This document shows, in pieces, positions 1 to 9,815 of a DNA stretch of 64,000 bases. Within the stretch, counting starts at the first letter, position 1. Each line of letters opens with the position of its first letter. Below the pieces are notes generated by a model. That model saw nothing but the letters and a program-made list of their open reading frames with translations. It was not told the origin of the DNA and made no database searches. The stretch comes from Mixta sp. Marseille-Q2659 (GTDB taxonomy: Bacteria; Pseudomonadota; Gammaproteobacteria; Enterobacterales; Enterobacteriaceae): the NCBI RefSeq assembly GCF_940807255.1, contig NZ_CALNWY010000022.1, positions 1 to 64,000 of the forward strand. Direction: 5' to 3'. The translations under genes were made by a program, and so were the position numbers.

Positions 1-275
1 GGCATCAGGCTGAACGCAGGGGAAAACGGCAAAGCCGCAGCCCGCAGGGACCGGGTGCCGCCGTTTAGCTGTGCGACCCTTGCGTGAAGACGCCCGGGTG
101 CCAGGTTTCTGCACGGCGAAGGGATTCGGGAAACGAAACAGAACGCGGGGGATGAACAGGGTACAGCCCCGGACGGCGGCTTTTCGCCGGTCCGGTCCTT
201 ACAGGTAGCCGCCACGCGGCGGCCTGCAGAAGCGCCGGCGCCAGCCGGCTGCAGGGGTTGAGCCCTGCCGTTGCC
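1..275. other. No gene recognised
   Basis: GC-rich stretch to the left of the first RNA element. Open frames here have no recognisable protein features, and I see no start with a good ribosome-binding site. It may be the edge of the P4-like segment that carries the GTPase. Confidence 0.4.
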
Positions 276-435
276 ATCAGACCCAAGCTGGCTGGCCCGG
301 AACGCCATGCGGTCCGGCGGAGCTTACCGGCACTGCCGGTTAGCGCAGTGGGGCTCGACGACCCGGCAACGCCGGGGAGCCGGAGGTGGCCATCAGGGTA
401 TTGATACCAGTGTCCGCTTTGTGCCAGAAGCGGAC
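276..435 (+). ncRNA. C4/CI-type antisense RNA element, copy 1
   Basis: Seen: a run of hairpins with short loops. GGAACGC pairs with GCGGTCC across CAT, with one mismatch; ACCGGC pairs with GCCGGT across ACT; CCCGGC pairs with GCCGGG across AAC. It ends in a hairpin with arms GTCCGCTT and AAGCGGAC (412-435) that could act as a terminator. A diverged copy lies at 1606-1767 with compensatory changes. Known: phages P1/P7 (C4 RNA) and P4 (CI RNA) use small RNAs of this general build to silence an operon in cis or trans, and related elements sit near GTPase genes in P4-like prophages. Inference: it regulates the downstream GTPase gene. I recognise the family from memory, not from a search. Confidence 0.55.
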
Positions 436-550
436 TTGATTAAATTAACATGGAGCAAACCATCACGCTCTGCTCAAGTTTATGTTCTTCATGCCGATAA
501 AGGCAGATAAGTACAGAACACACTTTATAATGATAATAAGGAGTCTATTT

Positions 551-1441
551 ATGCAACATAACCATGATTTAAAAAGCGAAACGAACAGAAAAAAAATTAA
601 AGAGCTGGTTGAAAAGAAAGCCAGGGAAATCCGCGGATATACACCACGCGTGGGTGTTTTTGGTGTAACTGGCGTAGGGAAATCCTCCTTGTGCAACGCG
701 CTTTTTGGTAAAGATCTCGCAAAAGTCAGTGACGTAGCTGCCTGCACCAGAGAAGCACAGGAAATGACAATATCGTCAAATGAAAATGGCAGCGGGGGGA
801 TAGTTTTAATTGATGTGCCGGGGGTTGGAGAAACCATTGACAGAGATAAAGAATATTTCGAGCTTTACAAAGAGTTATCTCCTACTCTGGATTTAGTTAT
901 CTGGGTTATTAAAGCCGATGACAGAGCATATGCTGTAGCTGAAAAAGCGTATAAAGAGATATTGGAGCCAAATAAAGAAAAGTGCCCGGTCTTATTTGTT
1001 GTAAACCAAGTTGATAACGTTGCTCCGATATTCGACTACGCAACAGGAATCCCTTTCTGGGATATGCAAGAAAATAAACCTCTGGCCGAACAAGAAGCAA
1101 ACATCAATAAAAAAGTTACTGAAATCAGTCATGCTTTTGATATATCTACCCGATATATACAAACTGCTTCTGTGACGAGGAAATTCAATATTGTTGAAAC
1201 AATGGAGAAGATAATCGAGATACTTCCAAACGAAAAAAAGTATTCACTTTTCCGCGAGGCAAAGGAAGATATAAAAAACGAAAAAATGGAAATCGAGGCA
1301 GAAACAGGCGTATGGGAAAGCGTCAAAGAATGGGTTGGTGATGCCTGGGAGTCAGTAAAAGAAGTAGTAGCTGAAGTAGCAGTAGAAGTAGCAAAGAGCG
1401 TGGGGAAAAAAATTCTCGGCTGGTTCTCGAAAAAATTTTAG
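551..1441 (+). CDS. P-loop GTPase, YfjP/YeeP-like, with amphipathic tail
   Basis: 296-aa GTPase of the Era/MMR_HSR1 type. The start at 551 is chosen because AAGGAG lies 7 nt upstream; in-frame ATGs further 5' lack such a site. Motifs: G1 GVTGVGKS at 38-45, G3 DVPG at 88-91, G4 NQVD at 152-155. The C-terminal 45 residues are rich in Val, Glu and Trp in a helical pattern (VWESVKEWVGDAWESVKEVV) and end in a basic tail, suggesting membrane or protein binding. Similar GTPases occur in CP4-type prophages of E. coli (yfjP, ykfA, yeeP), where their role is unclear. The gene is AT-rich beside GC-rich neighbours and is bracketed by two copies of the same structured RNA. Its substrate and role are unknown. 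Confidence 0.8.
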   Translation: MQHNHDLKSETNRKKIKELVEKKAREIRGYTPRVGVFGVTGVGKSSLCNALFGKDLAKVSDVAACTREAQEMTISSNENGSGGIVLIDVPGVGETIDRDKEYFELYKELSPTLDLVIWVIKADDRAYAVAEKAYKEILEPNKEKCPVLFVVNQVDNVAPIFDYATGIPFWDMQENKPLAEQEANINKKVTEISHAFDISTRYIQTASVTRKFNIVETMEKIIEILPNEKKYSLFREAKEDIKNEKMEIEAETGVWESVKEWVGDAWESVKEVVAEVAVEVAKSVGKKILGWFSKKF

Positions 1442-1605
1442 TGTCCGGCAACTATCCGCTTATTGAATGTTCCATGTCATAAAAGGATTCAGTAGCCATG
1501 TCTATTTTGGCTACTGAATGCATCAACACGATGCTTGCTTTACGATCCCACTTTTAGTTCTGAAGTGATTATTGCTCGGGCGCGTAAGCATCTCGTGTCT
1601 TCACT

Positions 1606-1767
1606 ATCAGAGCCCAGCTGGCAGACCCGGAACGCGCTTACGCGGTCCGGCGAAGATTACCGAACTTGCTGGTTAGCGCAGTAGGGTTGACGACCCAGCA
1701 GCACTGGGGAGCAGGAAGAAGTCACTGAATTTTTAATGCTAATGTCCGCTTTGTGCCAGAAGCGGAC
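1606..1767 (+). ncRNA. C4/CI-type antisense RNA element, copy 2
   Basis: Diverged direct copy of 276-435, about 165 nt downstream of the GTPase stop. Stems are kept by paired changes: GGAACGCG with CGCGGTCC across CTTA, and CCCAG with CTGGG where copy 1 has CCCGGC with GCCGGG. The hairpin with arms GTCCGCTT and AAGCGGAC is identical (1744-1767). The flanks 1442-1605 and 1768-1931 show no gene. Paired base changes argue for selection on RNA structure. Confidence 0.55.
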
Positions 1768-1931
1768 GCATAGTATGTTTATAGGTACAGATATGGGAGG
1801 TAGAAGCGCGTAGAACCCCATTCATGAGAATGTCATTTTTACCTTGCATATAGAGTGCTTAGTCTTCCACTGGCTTCGTAGCTTTTTTGAATAACGTTGT
1901 GCAGATATTGCTTCAGCTAAAGATAAGGGCG

Positions 1932-2882
1932 TCAGGATACAGTCGTGTTCTTTCCTGTACGTAATGACTGAGGGGGAATACCATACCCTCGCATAAAAAC
2001 ATCACGCATATGGCGGCGATCCCTGAAACCTGACTCCCTTGCAATCACGTCCAGCGAAAGTCGGCTCTGTTCAATCATCAGTCGCGCGCCTTCAAGCCGC
2101 AACCGCTCAATTACCCGGGCCGGAGATTTCCCCATCTCATTCAGAAACAGTCGATTAAGCTGACGGGTACTTACATGTACCGCATCAGCAAGATGTTCAA
2201 CTGACAACGGCTTGTTGAGATTTTGCCGCACATATTCCAGCGCTATCTGTAAGCGGTCGCTTTTAGGCGACAATGCAAGCAATTCAGAATGCTGGCGCTG
2301 GCCACCCGAACGGCGCTGATTCATCACCATACGATGCGCGATATTACGGGCCAGTTCTGTCCCATGGTCTTTTTCAACCATGGCCAGCACCATATCTAAC
2401 CCGGCCGTCATGCCGGCTGAGGTCCAGATTCGATCATCAATGATGTATATCAAATCGTCTTCAGTCCTGATTGCCGGGTGCAAAACCTTCATGCTGTGCG
2501 CATGTGCCCAGTGAGTAGTAGCACGTCTTTCACTCAGCAATCCCGCCTGTGCAAGCACAAAAGCTCCGGTACAGATACCTGCAACACGCCGTGCGTGGCT
2601 GGTCTGGTTTTGTAAAAAATTTATTATGCCATCTGTGGCAGGCAGTTTCGTTGGCATAAGCACACCACCAACAAGCCACGTATCAGCTGCCGCTTCGTCA
2701 GTGAGCTTCCTGGTGATGATGCTGAGTCCATAAGAGGAATTGACCTCTCCGCCGGCCTCTGAATATACCGTGCAACTGTAAAAATTTTCGCCCAGCACCA
2801 GATTGGCAAACTCAAAAATCGTTAGTGTCGATAACGCAAGGGACTGGAACTGCTCGGCGATGATAAGCCCTACCCGGTGCAT
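1932..2882 (-). CDS. GlxA-type transcriptional regulator (DJ-1/PfpI plus AraC HTH)
   Basis: 316 aa in two parts. Residues about 5-170 form a DJ-1/PfpI (class I glutamine amidotransferase-like) domain with the nucleophile-elbow-like GICTGAF. Residues about 210-310 are an AraC/XylS double helix-turn-helix. Proteins of this build are ligand-responsive activators, and the amidotransferase-like domain usually senses rather than catalyses. It is transcribed away from the short-chain dehydrogenase gene across a 310-bp gap, so it probably controls that gene and the following AhpD-like one. The inducer is unknown. Confidence 0.85.
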   Translation of the reverse strand: MHRVGLIIAEQFQSLALSTLTIFEFANLVLGENFYSCTVYSEAGGEVNSSYGLSIITRKLTDEAAADTWLVGGVLMPTKLPATDGIINFLQNQTSHARRVAGICTGAFVLAQAGLLSERRATTHWAHAHSMKVLHPAIRTEDDLIYIIDDRIWTSAGMTAGLDMVLAMVEKDHGTELARNIAHRMVMNQRRSGGQRQHSELLALSPKSDRLQIALEYVRQNLNKPLSVEHLADAVHVSTRQLNRLFLNEMGKSPARVIERLRLEGARLMIEQSRLSLDVIARESGFRDRRHMRDVFMRGYGIPPQSLRTGKNTTVS

Positions 2883-3192
2883 TCAACTTCCTTCTTTTTA
2901 ATCAAGATTAAGTGATTCTGACTCAGTTTCGCAGCACCTCAACAAACTGGATGCTTTCACCCTGTCAGGAATAACCAATAATCCATCAAAGACAATAAGT
3001 GAACAATCAGAATTCATGATGTCTCGGCCTGATATCCGAATATTAAGCGTAATGACAAGGCCGGGTTGCTGAACATATTAATACCTCATGCAGCAGAAAA
3101 AATGTCTGAAATTGTACCCTTCTGCGTCCGTTTTTTTGCCGCTCCTTCCCGTAATCTCAACTCATCCAACACATCATATCGAGGTGAGTAAA
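2883..3192. promoter_or_regulatory. Divergent intergenic region
   Basis: 310 bp between the GlxA-like regulator and the dehydrogenase. It must hold both promoters and probably the regulator's operator. An in-frame ATG at 3088 extends the dehydrogenase frame but lacks a ribosome-binding site and adds an atypical tail, so it was not used. Confidence 0.5.
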
Positions 3193-4002
3193 ATGAACAA
3201 ATCTTCAAAAGGAACGGCCGTTGTAACGGGTGCGTCAACCGGTATGGGCGCTATTTATGCAGCCCGTCTGGCCAGAATGGGTTATGACCTGATGATTGTT
3301 GCCCGCAATCATAACCGGCTTAATCAGATGGCCAGTCACATTACTGGTGACACCGAGTGTAATGTAGAAGTCGTGGCTGCGGATCTGAACGATTCACAGC
3401 AACTGGCTGCCCTCGAAGAAAAACTACGTAATGACGCCAGCATAACGTTGCTGGTCAATAACGCAGGCGTTGGCACCCACACTTCTCTTATAGACAGTAA
3501 TGTTGAGCAGATGACCACGATGATCAATCTCAACGTAACCGCCCTTACCCGGCTAACTTATGCCGTCGTTCCTGGTTTTATAAACCGCGGAAAAGGGGCA
3601 ATTATCAACATTGCCTCTATTGTCGGAATAGCACCTGAAATCTTAAACGGCGTTTACGGCGGCAGTAAAGCTTATGTGCTGGCGTTTACCCAGTCATTAC
3701 ATCGCGAATTAGCTGATAAAGGCATTCAGGTTCAGGCAGTGCTGCCCAGTGCTACTGCAACACCATTCTGGGAAAACGGTGGTCTGCCGTTAAGCCAGCT
3801 TGACCCGGGTATTGTTATGCAGGCAGAGGATATGGTTGATGCGGCTCTTGCCGGTTTCCAGCTTGGTGAGCTGATTACCATTCCTTCCCTGCATGATGAA
3901 AGCCGTCTGCAAAACTGGGAACAGGCGCGTCAGGCAATTATTGAAGACTTTTCCCACAACGTGCCCGCAACTCGTTATCAGTCTTCCTCTTCAAAAATTT
4001 AA
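3193..4002 (+). CDS. Short-chain dehydrogenase/reductase
   Basis: 269-aa classical SDR. The start at 3193 is preceded by GAGG 8 nt upstream. TGASTGMG at 12-19 is the Rossmann dinucleotide motif, NNAG sits near residue 90, and the YxxxK active site (YGGSKAY) near residue 155. The upstream Ser lies in the NIASIVG strand. It is probably a NAD(P)H-dependent oxidoreductase of the YqjQ/DltE-like group, cytoplasmic. The next gene starts 20 bp downstream, so the two form an operon opposite the GlxA-type regulator. The substrate cannot be told from sequence. Confidence 0.85.
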   Translation: MNKSSKGTAVVTGASTGMGAIYAARLARMGYDLMIVARNHNRLNQMASHITGDTECNVEVVAADLNDSQQLAALEEKLRNDASITLLVNNAGVGTHTSLIDSNVEQMTTMINLNVTALTRLTYAVVPGFINRGKGAIINIASIVGIAPEILNGVYGGSKAYVLAFTQSLHRELADKGIQVQAVLPSATATPFWENGGLPLSQLDPGIVMQAEDMVDAALAGFQLGELITIPSLHDESRLQNWEQARQAIIEDFSHNVPATRYQSSSSKI

Positions 4003-4022
4003 GGCGAGCGAAAGAGGCCAAA

Positions 4023-4303
4023 ATGAATCGTTTATATTCAGCCCCGGAAAGCGAGGCGAGTGGTAAAGCTGCGGCGCTTTTCAAAAGCATCAGACAGGCA
4101 GTGGGCAAGGTTCCGAACGCGTATCTTACCATCGGCAGCAATGCGCCCGATCTTCTTGAACAGAATTTACAGCTTAATGCGGTTCTGGGAAAAAGCAGCC
4201 TTACCGCGCGCGAACGTGAAGCCATTAACCTCGCTGTCAGTGAAGAAAGCGGCTGTGATTACTGCCTTGCCGCGCATACCCCGCTCGCAGTAAAAGCGGG
4301 TTA
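4023..4303 (+). pseudogene. AhpD-like carboxymuconolactone decarboxylase-family gene, cut by IS
   Basis: The first 93 or so residues match the AhpD/CMD fold, including the CxxC-x-x-H redox motif (CDYCLAAH near residues 79-86). Intact relatives run to about 150-180 aa. The reading frame enters the IS3-family element at 4304 and stops at 4337 after a few foreign codons. It follows the dehydrogenase by 20 bp with a GAGG site before ATG. The missing 3' half is not on the other side of the IS, so this is a deletion and not a simple insertion. Confidence 0.8.
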
Positions 4304-4311
4304 TGAAGTGG

Positions 4312-5516
<1,205 letters not shown>

Positions 5517-5552
5517 CTCTGTTCAGGTGGCCAAATTCAGTAAACCACTTCA

Positions 5553-5735
5553 GGCGGCCCGCTGACCGGTGCCAGCATGAATCCCGCCCGAAGTTTCGGC
5601 CCGGCCTTCGCCATGGGGTACTGGGATAACCAGTGGCTGTACTGGTGCGCTCCGCTGTGCGGCGGTCTGGCCGCCGTCTTCTGCAGTCAGTTCATCATGC
5701 AGGATCCCAAAACCGTCTCCGTGGAATCACGTTGA
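5553..5735 (+). pseudogene. Aquaporin/aquaglyceroporin C-terminal fragment
   Basis: In frame 1 from the IS edge the sequence reads [16 protein letters not shown], the second NPA half-helix of MIP channels, then a last membrane helix ([20 protein letters not shown]) and a short tail ending at TGA 5733-5735. The N-terminal two-thirds are missing. Aquaglyceroporins can conduct arsenite and occur in some ars clusters (AqpS type), so this may be a lost member of the cluster that starts 34 bp further on. Confidence 0.75.
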
Positions 5736-5768
5736 TACCCTGGATGCCTCCGTTCAGCGGGGGCATGT

Positions 5769-6266
5769 TCAGTAACAGATCGCTCGGCTTCTTCGTTCAA
5801 AAATCAGAACATCACGCCATACGCCATGCATTTCCCCTATCTTTTCCCGGCAGCCCACTTCCCTGAACCCCTGGCCAAGATGCAGGGCAATGCTTGCCTG
5901 ATTTTCCGGAAATATGCCGGCCAGCAGGGTCCAGAATCCGGCCTTTTCTGATCCCCTGACGAGTTCCGAGAGCAGTGCTTTGCCCACTCCGGAACCCTGA
6001 TAGCCGGAACCGACATAAATGCTCAGCTCAGCAACGCCGCGGTATGCATTCCGGCGGGAATAGGGAGATAATGCAGCCCATCCCGCCACACTGTTCTCAA
6101 GACAGGCAACATAACGGCATTCCCTGAGATGACTGCTGTCCCATTCCTGCCATTCCGGTGGAGCCACCTGAAAGGTGGCATTGCCGGTAGCAATCCCCTC
6201 CTGATAAATCTCCCTGACTGCATTCCAGTCCTCATCGTTCATCTTTCTTATGCTGACTTTTGCCAT
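5769..6266 (-). CDS. arsN: GNAT N-acetyltransferase, ArsN/phosphinothricin type
   Basis: 165-aa GNAT enzyme. The N-terminus carries the signature GIATGNATFQ seen in phosphinothricin/arsinothricin acetyltransferases, and the acetyl-CoA loop reads GYQGSGVGKALL. Known: ArsN1-type enzymes acetylate the amino group of arsinothricin, and related PAT/Bar/YncA proteins act on phosphinothricin or methionine sulfone. It is divergent from arsR across about 220 bp and sits at the edge of an arsenic cluster, which favours the ArsN assignment. Substrate choice is inferred from context only. Confidence 0.65.
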   Translation of the reverse strand: MAKVSIRKMNDEDWNAVREIYQEGIATGNATFQVAPPEWQEWDSSHLRECRYVACLENSVAGWAALSPYSRRNAYRGVAELSIYVGSGYQGSGVGKALLSELVRGSEKAGFWTLLAGIFPENQASIALHLGQGFREVGCREKIGEMHGVWRDVLIFERRSRAICY

Positions 6267-6404
6267 CTTAACTGTTCCGTCTCTGAGGTTAGATTAAGCA
6301 GCTGACAGAAATGGCACCGGCCACGGATTTTAGAGGCGAACCGGGCAGCGAACCCGGACAGTGCTGTCATCCTGTCGTATTACATGAGCCGCACCTCTAC
6401 TTTG

Positions 6405-6440
6405 GCCGATTCATATGCATTTATCCATATATATAATTGC
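6405..6440. promoter_or_regulatory. Probable ArsR operator/promoter
   Basis: AT-rich block before arsR with TTCATATGCA and a TATAAT-like hexamer at 6432-6437. It lies in the arsN-arsR gap where ArsR sites are expected. No clear -35 box at standard spacing was found, so the exact promoter is uncertain. Confidence 0.4.
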
Positions 6441-6490
6441 TAAACTTTTTCTTTACCGTCACACTGTCTCCTGTCTGAACAGGAGTTAAT

Positions 6491-6844
6491 ATGCCACCGC
6501 TTACCCCCCTTATGCTTTTCCAGGCTCTTGCTGATGAAACCCGTCTGGCTCTGATCCTCCTGCTGCGTGAAAAAGGTGAACTTTGCGTCTGTGAACTCTC
6601 TGCTGTCCTGCAGAAATCCCAGCCGAAAACGTCCCGTCATCTTGCCCTGCTGAAAAAAAGGGGCATCCTGCATGACCGGCGCGAGGGGAAGTGGATCCAT
6701 TATCGGCTTTCCCCACATATGCCGGCCTGGGCGGCAGCCGTTATTGAGCAGGCTTATCTCTGTCAGCGGGATGCGCTTTTGCAGATGACCCGTCAGGCTG
6801 AACGGGATAACGCAACCCCCAACGGCAAACCTGTCTGCATCTGA
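6491..6844 (+). CDS. arsR: ArsR arsenite-responsive repressor
   Basis: 117-aa ArsR/SmtB winged-helix repressor. The metal site ELCVCELS carries the Cys pair equivalent to Cys32/Cys34 of plasmid and E. coli ArsR, while the third Cys of that group is Ser here. The recognition helix is SQPKTSRHLALL. It represses the ars operon and releases DNA on As(III)/Sb(III) binding. It is followed by arsB and arsC on the same strand. Confidence 0.92.
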   Translation: MPPLTPLMLFQALADETRLALILLLREKGELCVCELSAVLQKSQPKTSRHLALLKKRGILHDRREGKWIHYRLSPHMPAWAAAVIEQAYLCQRDALLQMTRQAERDNATPNGKPVCI

Positions 6845-6858
6845 AAATTTTGCGCTTA

Positions 6859-6880
6859 CATATTCGTTTTTTCGAATATG
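6859..6880. repeat. Inverted repeat between arsR and arsB
   Basis: Arms CATATTCG and CGAATATG (8 bp, perfect) around six T. It could be a mild terminator or processing hairpin that lowers arsB relative to arsR, or a second operator. Confidence 0.5.
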
Positions 6881-6935
6881 AGGGCTGTTGCATGACATCG
6901 TTTTTAACCGGTTATTGTATTTCAAAGGAGAGGAT

Positions 6936-8219
6936 ATGTTTCTGGCAGGTGCGATATTCGTCCTGACGCTGGTGCTGGTTATCTGGCAACCAAAGGGGCT
7001 CAGTATTGGCTGGGGTGCGTTTATCGGGGCCGCGCTGGCGCTGGTGACCGGCGTGGTACACCCGGGTGATATTCAGGCTGTCTGGCAGATTGTCTGGAAC
7101 GCCACGGCCACGTTTATTGCGGTCATTATCATCAGCCTGCTGCTCGATGAGTCCGGTTTTTTTGAGTGGGCTGCGCTGCATGTCTCCCGCTGGGGGGGAG
7201 GTAAAGGCAGGCTGCTGTTCACGTATATCGTTCTGCTGGGCGCGGCGGTGGCGGCACTCTTCGCCAATGACGGGGCGGCCCTTATCCTGACCCCAATTGT
7301 TATCGCCATGCTGCTGACGCTGGGCTTCAGCCGCGGCGCCACGCTGGCATTTGTCATGGCGGCAGGTTTTATCGCGGACACCTCCAGCCTGCCGCTTATC
7401 GTGTCGAACCTGGTGAATATCGTCACCGCGGACTTCTTCAGTCTGGGATTCAGCGAGTATGCATCCGTCATGGTGCCGGTCAGTATCACCTCCGTGGTGG
7501 CCACGCTGATAATGCTTCACCTCTTTTTCCGTAAAGACATCCCGGTCACCTATGACCTGGCGAAGCTGAAGGCGCCACGGGAAGCCATTCGTGACATGCG
7601 AACGTTCAGAGCCGCCTGGCTGGTGCTGTTTCTGCTGCTGGCCGGTTTTTTTGCCCTGGAGCCGTTTGGCGTCCCGGTCAGCCTGGTGGCAGCGGTGGCG
7701 GCATTTATTCTCTGGCTGGTTGCCCGGAAAGGGCAGGTAATTGACACCCGTAAGGTGCTGAGAGGCGCGCCCTGGCAAATCGTCATCTTTTCGCTGGGTA
7801 TGTACCTCGTGGTATATGGCCTGCGCAACGCCGGCCTGACGGATCACCTCTCAGCCGCCCTGAACCGGTTTGCGGAGCACGGGGTCTGGGTTGCCGCACT
7901 CGGCACTGGTTTCCTGACGGCCTTTCTGTCATCGGTGATGAACAACATGCCTACCGTCCTGGTCGGTGCCCTGTCCATTGATGGCAGCACGGCTCAGGGC
8001 ATGGTGAAGGAAGCGATGATTTACGCCAACATCATCGGCTGCGACCTCGGCCCGAAAATTACCCCCATTGGCAGCCTCGCCACCCTGCTGTGGCTGCACG
8101 TACTGGCGCAGAAAAACATTACCGTGAGCTGGGGCTACTACTTCCGCGTGGGCATCGTGATGACCCTGCCGGTGCTTTTCGTCACGCTGGCCGCGCTGGC
8201 CCTGCGCCTGTCTGTTTAA
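6936..8219 (+). CDS. arsB: ArsB arsenite efflux permease
   Basis: 427 aa, close to E. coli ArsB (429 aa). The start at 6936 has GGAG at the right distance; the upstream in-frame ATG at 6888 does not. It is a polytopic inner-membrane protein with many hydrophobic segments along its length, and conserved runs [14 protein letters not shown] and MNNMPTVL match the ArsB family. It expels arsenite/antimonite using the proton gradient, or as the channel of an ArsA pump. No arsA or arsD is present, so it works alone here. Confidence 0.93.
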   Translation: MFLAGAIFVLTLVLVIWQPKGLSIGWGAFIGAALALVTGVVHPGDIQAVWQIVWNATATFIAVIIISLLLDESGFFEWAALHVSRWGGGKGRLLFTYIVLLGAAVAALFANDGAALILTPIVIAMLLTLGFSRGATLAFVMAAGFIADTSSLPLIVSNLVNIVTADFFSLGFSEYASVMVPVSITSVVATLIMLHLFFRKDIPVTYDLAKLKAPREAIRDMRTFRAAWLVLFLLLAGFFALEPFGVPVSLVAAVAAFILWLVARKGQVIDTRKVLRGAPWQIVIFSLGMYLVVYGLRNAGLTDHLSAALNRFAEHGVWVAALGTGFLTAFLSSVMNNMPTVLVGALSIDGSTAQGMVKEAMIYANIIGCDLGPKITPIGSLATLLWLHVLAQKNITVSWGYYFRVGIVMTLPVLFVTLAALALRLSV

Positions 8220-8268
8220 CCTTGACCCCGGGGCTGCGTCTGCGCAGCGCCTTAACGGAGAACCGCTT

Positions 8269-8697
8269 ATGACCGACATTACCATTTATCACAATCCCGC
8301 CTGCGGGACGTCCCGCAACACTCTGGCGCTTATCCGCAACAGCGGCACTGAACCCACGGTAATTCTGTACCTTGAGACACCGCCGCCGCGTAATGAACTC
8401 GTAAAACTGATTGCGGACATGGGTATCAGCGTACGTGCCCTGCTGCGCAAAAACACCGAACCGTATGAGCGGCTGGGACTGGCAGAAGACCGGTTCAGCG
8501 ATGATGAACTGCTCGACGCCATGCAGGCTCATCCCATCCTCATTAATCGCCCGGTGGTGGTGACCCCGCTCGGCACGAAACTCTGCCGCCCGTCCGAAGC
8601 GGTTCTGGACATTCTGCCCGACCCGCAGCAGGGAGCGTTTACCAAAGAGGACGGAGAAATGGTCATTGATGAACACGGTAACCGCGTCAGCCACTGA
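8269..8697 (+). CDS. arsC: Arsenate reductase, glutaredoxin-dependent
   Basis: 142 aa. The active-site loop NPACGTSRNT places the catalytic Cys at position 12 as in plasmid R773 ArsC. It reduces arsenate to arsenite with glutathione and glutaredoxin, feeding ArsB. It starts 49 bp after arsB with GGAG before ATG, as the third gene of arsRBC. Confidence 0.93.
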   Translation: MTDITIYHNPACGTSRNTLALIRNSGTEPTVILYLETPPPRNELVKLIADMGISVRALLRKNTEPYERLGLAEDRFSDDELLDAMQAHPILINRPVVVTPLGTKLCRPSEAVLDILPDPQQGAFTKEDGEMVIDEHGNRVSH

Positions 8698-8735
8698 CCC
8701 TGCATGAGGCTGCAGGTATAGCGGGTGTGAAAAAC

Positions 8736-8763
8736 AAAAGCCGGCATCTGCCGGCTTTTTTTA
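8736..8763. terminator. Bidirectional terminator between arsC and arsH
   Basis: Arms AAAAGCCGGC and GCCGGCTTTT with loop ATCT and T/A runs on both sides. It ends arsRBC on the plus strand and arsR2-arsH on the minus strand; the A/T run overlaps the arsH stop. Confidence 0.85.
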
Positions 8764-9483
8764 TATGCTGCGCTGATTGACCCGCTCCGAGAGCTGCGCG
8801 GCACTCTCCTTTCTCTCGCTGTAGCGGTCGGTCAGATAATCGTTTCGCCCGCGCGTCAGCAGGGTGAACTTCAGCAGCTCCTCCATAACGTCCACGATGC
8901 GGTCATAATATGGCGAAGGCTTCATGCGGCCATCTTCCTCAAATTCAGCCCAGGCTTTTGCCACGGATGACTGATTCGGGATGGTGATCATACGCATCCA
9001 GCGCCCCAGAATGCGCATCTGGTTAACGGCGTTGAACGACTGCGAGCCGCCGCAGACCTGCATGACGGCCAGGGTTTTCCCCTGCGACGGGCGGACCGCC
9101 CCTGATGTCAGCGGTATCCAGTCAATCTGCGCCTTCATGATGCCGGTCATGGCACCGTGACGCTCCGGCGAACACCAGACCATGCCTTCTGACCAGAGCA
9201 CCAGTTTGCGCAGCTCCTCGACTTTCGGGTGCGTCTCCGGGGCGTCGTCGGGCAGCGGCAGGCCCGACGGATTAAATATTCTTACCTCCGCACCCATGGC
9301 CGTCAGCAGGCGCGCAGCCTCTTCGGTTGTGAGCCGGCTGTAAGAGCGTTCCCGCAGAGAGCCGTAGAGCATCAGAATACGGGGCGGGTGCGCCACCTCT
9401 CCGGCCTTCAGTTTTTCTTCCGTCAGCGGCGCATCGAGGAGAGTCGGATCGATATTGTTCAGGACATCATTTACGTTATTCAC
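8761..9483 (-). CDS. arsH: ArsH NADPH-dependent FMN reductase
   Basis: 240-aa flavoprotein of the NADPH-dependent FMN reductase fold. The FMN phosphate motif [10 protein letters not shown] is at about residues 42-51. ArsH oxidises trivalent organoarsenicals such as methylarsenite to less toxic pentavalent forms. It overlaps arsR2 by 4 nt, so the two are translated together and converge on arsRBC. Confidence 0.9.
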   Translation of the reverse strand: MNNVNDVLNNIDPTLLDAPLTEEKLKAGEVAHPPRILMLYGSLRERSYSRLTTEEAARLLTAMGAEVRIFNPSGLPLPDDAPETHPKVEELRKLVLWSEGMVWCSPERHGAMTGIMKAQIDWIPLTSGAVRPSQGKTLAVMQVCGGSQSFNAVNQMRILGRWMRMITIPNQSSVAKAWAEFEEDGRMKPSPYYDRIVDVMEELLKFTLLTRGRNDYLTDRYSERKESAAQLSERVNQRSI

Positions 9484-9815
9484 ACGGGAGTCTCTTTATG
9501 GGAAATCTCGGTAGACAGGCGGCAGCCACTGCCGCCGGCGCAGCACTCTTCCGTCAGAAAGGCCATCAGCTGCTCGAGCTGCGCATAGCAGGGTCTGCAG
9601 AACAGGGTGCGACTCTGCCGCTCCTGGCTTATCAGTCCGGCGGACATCAGCGCAGAAATATGATGGCTGAGCGTGGAGGCCGGAATACCAAGGCGCTTCT
9701 GCAGAACGCCGACCGGCAGGCCGTCATGACCCGCTCTGACCAGCTCCCGGTAAACACCAAGACGCGTCGGGTGCCCCAGTTCCCGTAGGGCGCTGGCTGC
9801 GGTTTTTATATCCAT
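9480..9815 (-). CDS. arsR: Second ArsR-family repressor (ArsR2)
   Basis: 111-aa ArsR/SmtB repressor with [16 protein letters not shown]. Unlike the first ArsR it has no CVC pair in the DNA-binding helix. Its Cys residues lie toward the C-terminus (FCRPCY and ECCAGGSGC), as in the other ArsR class with a C-terminal thiol site. It probably controls itself and arsH. A partial dyad (ATTCCAGAATAATGGAAAT, near 9833-9851) just upstream is a candidate operator. Confidence 0.85.
   Translation of the reverse strand: MDIKTAASALRELGHPTRLGVYRELVRAGHDGLPVGVLQKRLGIPASTLSHHISALMSAGLISQERQSRTLFCRPCYAQLEQLMAFLTEECCAGGSGCRLSTEISHKETPV

Noticed and set aside
6859..6880. Strong intrinsic terminator after arsR
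   Set aside because: The T-run is in the loop and not after the stem, and arsB/arsC need read-through; kept only as an inverted repeat.
6912..7847. 311-aa open frame opposite arsB
   Set aside because: Composition is low-complexity (His/Gln/Arg) and it exactly opposes arsB; a shadow of GC-rich coding.
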